DNA of 64,000 nt from Letharia columbiana (lineage: Eukaryota; Ascomycota; Lecanoromycetes; Lecanorales; Parmeliaceae). Position numbers and translations under genes: made by a program. Where the stretch lies: contig NW_023501093.1 in the NCBI RefSeq assembly GCF_014066305.1, positions 186,001-250,000 of the forward strand. The letters are read 5' to 3'. The notes under the pieces are model-generated. The model was given only the letters and a program-made list of their open reading frames with translations, ran no database searches and was not told the DNA's origin. Below, in pieces: positions 60,808 through 64,000 of the stretch (within the stretch, counting starts at the first letter, position 1; each line of letters opens with the position of its first letter).

Positions 60808-63300
60808 TCAGTCATCATCTTGACCCAGACGGCCATAATCGCCCCCACCTTTACCCTCGCCTTTCGTCCTTTGTACCATTCTTGATATCCACCCTCCAAG
60901 CCCTTCACTACTCGCCGGCGCGTCAGGCGGAAGCCGAGGCTTGCCGTTTTCCACCGGAACGGATGGCGGATTAATGTCAAGACCCGGAATTGCATTGTCT
61001 GCTGTAAAATTACCAGGCCCCCCACGCCTAATGTCAAGCGATGGCACGGGGGATCGGTTGCCACTCATCAGAGATTCAACCTCTGCGTGTTGAGCAGGAG
61101 TCGGCATCGCCGTGGTAGCGTCGCCGAAGAGTTGGTCCATGTCTTCGAGTCGCACGTTGGCGGTTTCAGGGTAGAGAAAATATACTACGGATGGTCAACA
61201 CAGACATTACTGGGGTTTGATGATATTGAGAACGGAGACACCATACCGAGAACAAAACTGACAGCGCAGAAAAACGCATGTACGAGATATAACCGCCATT
61301 TAATCCATTCTTGTAAGACTGGCGTCAACTCACCCACAATCCAATTGCACGCCCAATTGGATGCTGTACTCAGGCTTGCTCCTTTGGCTCTGATGCTCAG
61401 CGGCAGGATTTCTGGTGGGTAAAGCCATGGTATGGGGCCCCAGGAAGCACCGAAAGCGGCATTGTAGATCATGACGAAGATGACGGTTAGTACTGGGGTG
61501 TAATGTATGTCGATGAAGATGAAGTATGATATGGCGGAAAGCGAAATGATCATAGCAATGGCTCCAGAAAGAAGGATCAAGCGTCGACCCCATCTGTCCA
61601 CAAGGTACCATGGAGGAACGGTCGAGAGTAGGTAGGTAATGCCGTTGATTCCGGTCATAAGGATAGCATCACGGCCGACCCATCCGGCCGACTCGAATAC
61701 GAGAGGTGCGTAGTAGGAAATGACGTTGATGCCGTTCAGCTGTGCCAAACCCTGCGCGGACATGGCGATGAAGAGCCGCTTGTAGTATTTCCTGAACATT
61801 TCATAGTACGACCTTTCCCCTTCCTGTCGCTGGAGGAGAACGTCCATCTTGATCTCCCGGTACTCTTGGCGAGCCTTGTCATTGTGAATGTCTCCGCCAC
61901 CGTATAGGTTGGCAATCACTACAATACCTTCTTCATCGTGATCATTATCCAACAGCCACCTATACCGAGTTGGTCAATCACACGCCACGACTTGCAGTCT
62001 AGGGGCGACTGACCTTGGCGACTCGCAGATGATCAGACTACCCAGACCTAGGAGGAGACCCATGAAGCACTGAAGCAGCAGCGGGATCCGCCATGCATAA
62101 TCACTCGGTATAAAGCTACAGAAATAGTCCACCCACACGCTGGCGGCGTAGCCGCTTATGTTGCCAGTGAATTCGATGCAAGCAAGCTTCCCTCTGTTGT
62201 GTGGGGGAGATATCTCGGATTGGTAGACAGGCACAATTGTCGACAAGGCCCCCACGCCCAGACCGGCGATGATTCTCCCAAGAATCATCATCGGCATGCC
62301 GTTTGCAAACGTCTGGAGAGCTCCACCCACAAAGAAGATCATTGAGCCAAACAGTATGGTTCTCCGACGGCCGATCATATCTCCTATTCTTCCAACGCAG
62401 AGAGATGCAATGAACGCGCCGACCTCGAGAATGGCCACCATTGTCCCTATTTCGGCTTTTGTAGGCTGATTGAAATAATCTTTAAAGTACGAACCTCTGC
62501 GTGTGTTGACATCGATCAGCCAAAGATTCCATTGAAGGGGGACCCGGCGTCCTACGTTATGATTCCAGACATCACGCCTTGATCATATCCAAACAGAAAA
62601 ACTCCTACGGATACAAACACACTAGTGAAGTATCTGCGGTACGTCAACACTGATCCTCAATCATGGAACATTTCATGGAACATACAGCAACGGCTTCCCT
62701 GTCAAGCCATGCATCTGGCTTCTCTGTCGGTCGCCCGTCATGATGATGGCGAGGGCTTTCTCTGTGCGTCCGATCTGCCTCGCCGGAGGGTTCGGTATTT
62801 CAATAGCCTCTTTACTGAGTCCAGGATTGGTAGCCTTATGCTCTAAATGGATATGCTGTGAGTAATGAACGTGCTTAGGCCGCCGGTGTAATGGGCGTGG
62901 GTTGGATCTGCCGATGCCCTGGTGGTCTCCCGACTCCCGTAGACGTATGCGTAAAGGATCCTCCTCGTCGGCAAGCTGTTCGGCAAGGTCGCCAGTATCA
63001 CTCCAGAGTGAAAAGTCAGAACCCGCAGAATCGGAGGAGTGCCGATTAACCTTCTTCTCGTTGAGCAATGCGGCCGAATCCTCCGCTCTTGACTGAAAGG
63101 GAGATGCTAGGGTGCGGAGAGGGATAGTAGCAGAGTCGTAAGGCTTTGAGGAAGGAATTGTGACGGTTGTTGAGGGCAGTAGCCCGTCTGATGGGTTAAT
63201 CGATTTGGTCCTAGGAGAAATGCGTTGTGGGACGCGGGGGAGGCTTCCTGGAATGGAGCGGGCGACTTGCGCGCTCTCTGCTGAGCAAATAAGATCACGA
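60808..63300 (-). CDS. Hexose-transporter-like MFS protein with long cytosolic N-terminus
   Basis: Exons: upstream part to 62,686, then 62633-62556, 62496-62014, 61959-61247 and 61184-60808. The N-terminal tail has SDFSLWSDTGDLAEQLADEED, HVHYSQHIH and KEAIEIPNPPARQIGR, then LTGKPLLYFTSVFVSVGVFLFGYDQG. MFS sugar-porter motifs follow: GRIGDMIGRRR, VPVYQSEISPPHNRG, CESPRWL, QLNGINVISYYAP, WGPIPWLYPPE and FLYPETANVRLE. The C-terminus is a Pro/Gly/Asp-rich tail ending LGQDDD. Twelve membrane segments are expected. It resembles the fungal high-affinity glucose transporter/sensor branch; transport or sensing is not decided. The 5' end is uncertain: no ATG lies in frame before the QRISPRTKS segment, so a first exon upstream of about 63,300 must supply the start. 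Confidence 0.88.
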
Positions 63301-63399
63301 CAGGCGTAGATCACACAGCACTGGACAAGCTGCTGGTTCCTTTCGTTTTTGAAGCTGGTGGGCGAAAAAAAGACGAGTGACTTTGTCACAAGACCCGGT

Positions 63400-64000
63400 T
63401 AATATGCTGTCGTTGGGCGAATAAGTTTGGCAGTTCAAGTTGCAGTGTTAGTGAGTGAGTGAGAAGCCACGGTAATAATGCTTGCTCTTCTCTTAGTGTC
63501 ATGCAAAACCGTCTTCGCGTTCGCGGCGATTCTTTTCGTCCTGTTCGCTACTTCTATGGTAATAAGTCTTTGTAGAGTCGGCCTGTCCGATCCAAGTCTA
63601 GGGTATTCAATGTACGGTTAAAGTAATGGACACAGTCCATGATGAGCTTGTCGATTACGGTAATAGACCTAATGAAGCAAGCTAGGTGTACAGACTACAA
63701 AGACCCTCTATAATATAACAAGGAAAGGACAGGGTCCAAATTCCCATTACCCAAGTGCTCTACTGTCTAGAGGTAAGTTCCAGTGTCCCCCACGGCGCGG
63801 GTGTGAGATTGATGAAGCTCAGAATACCACCCTACGGACGACATAGTTATTGCTTGCAAAAGCGGCCGCGAGGGGCTAGATGGGGTGTGGCTGGCGAGCC
63901 TCCACGCTGGAGCACGACCCTGCATAAGGCAAGCATGTACCTTCGTACCTACCGAGTACCTTTCCCCTCGGTTTTATAGTCTCTTCGTGAAAACCCACCT
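63400..64000. other. Upstream region of the transporter gene
   Basis: Probably holds the missing first exon, 5' UTR and promoter of the transporter. No other gene is recognised. GTACCT-type words occur near 63,940-63,965. Confidence 0.4.

Overview
The window is nuclear DNA of a filamentous ascomycete (Pezizomycotina, most likely Dothideomycetes; the class is inference). Evidence: short introns of about 50-80 bp with GTRNGT donors, CTRAY-like branch points and YAG acceptors; fungal protein families (Byr4/Bfa1, Pmt2, Sly41, nuo-78, GH85 ENGase); and a 13.5 kb AT-rich island whose transposons carry the C-to-T/G-to-A decay and stop codons expected from repeat-induced point mutation (RIP). Exon coordinates below were joined by hand from splice signals, frame continuity and family conservation.

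Left gene-rich block (1-22,250): partial Scd6/Lsm14 (minus) divergent from a PEX39-like KPWE protein; Pumilio RNA-binding protein (minus); prolyl-oligopeptidase-like hydrolase (minus); Sly41 transporter (plus); complex I 75/78-kDa subunit (plus); Byr4/Bfa1 cytokinesis regulator (minus); XRCC4/Lif1-like NHEJ factor (plus); KDEL receptor Erd2 (minus).

AT-rich island (about 22,260-35,800): a Tad1-type LINE is the host element. A complete Ty3/gypsy chromodomain retrotransposon (22,993-30,112; 275-bp LTRs; AGATA target duplication) sits inside its ORF1, and a 625-bp inverted-repeat MITE (about 32,893-33,517) sits inside its reverse transcriptase. All coding regions are broken.

Right block (36,000-64,000): a decayed kelch/transmembrane gene beside the island; GH85 ENGase (plus); an Ebp1-like nuclear protein (minus); a secreted/membrane protein of unknown function (minus); Rab11/Ypt31 (plus); a conserved fungal 295-aa protein (minus); a heavily frameshifted STAND-type N-terminal pseudogene; protein O-mannosyltransferase Pmt2 (minus); a 1-kb non-autonomous MULE with 104-bp inverted repeats; and a hexose-transporter-like MFS gene (minus).

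Several genes act in the secretory pathway (Sly41, Erd2, Rab11, Pmt2, and ENGase in glycoprotein turnover), but they are scattered and there is no sign of a co-regulated cluster. No CRISPR array, rRNA or convincing tRNA was seen.
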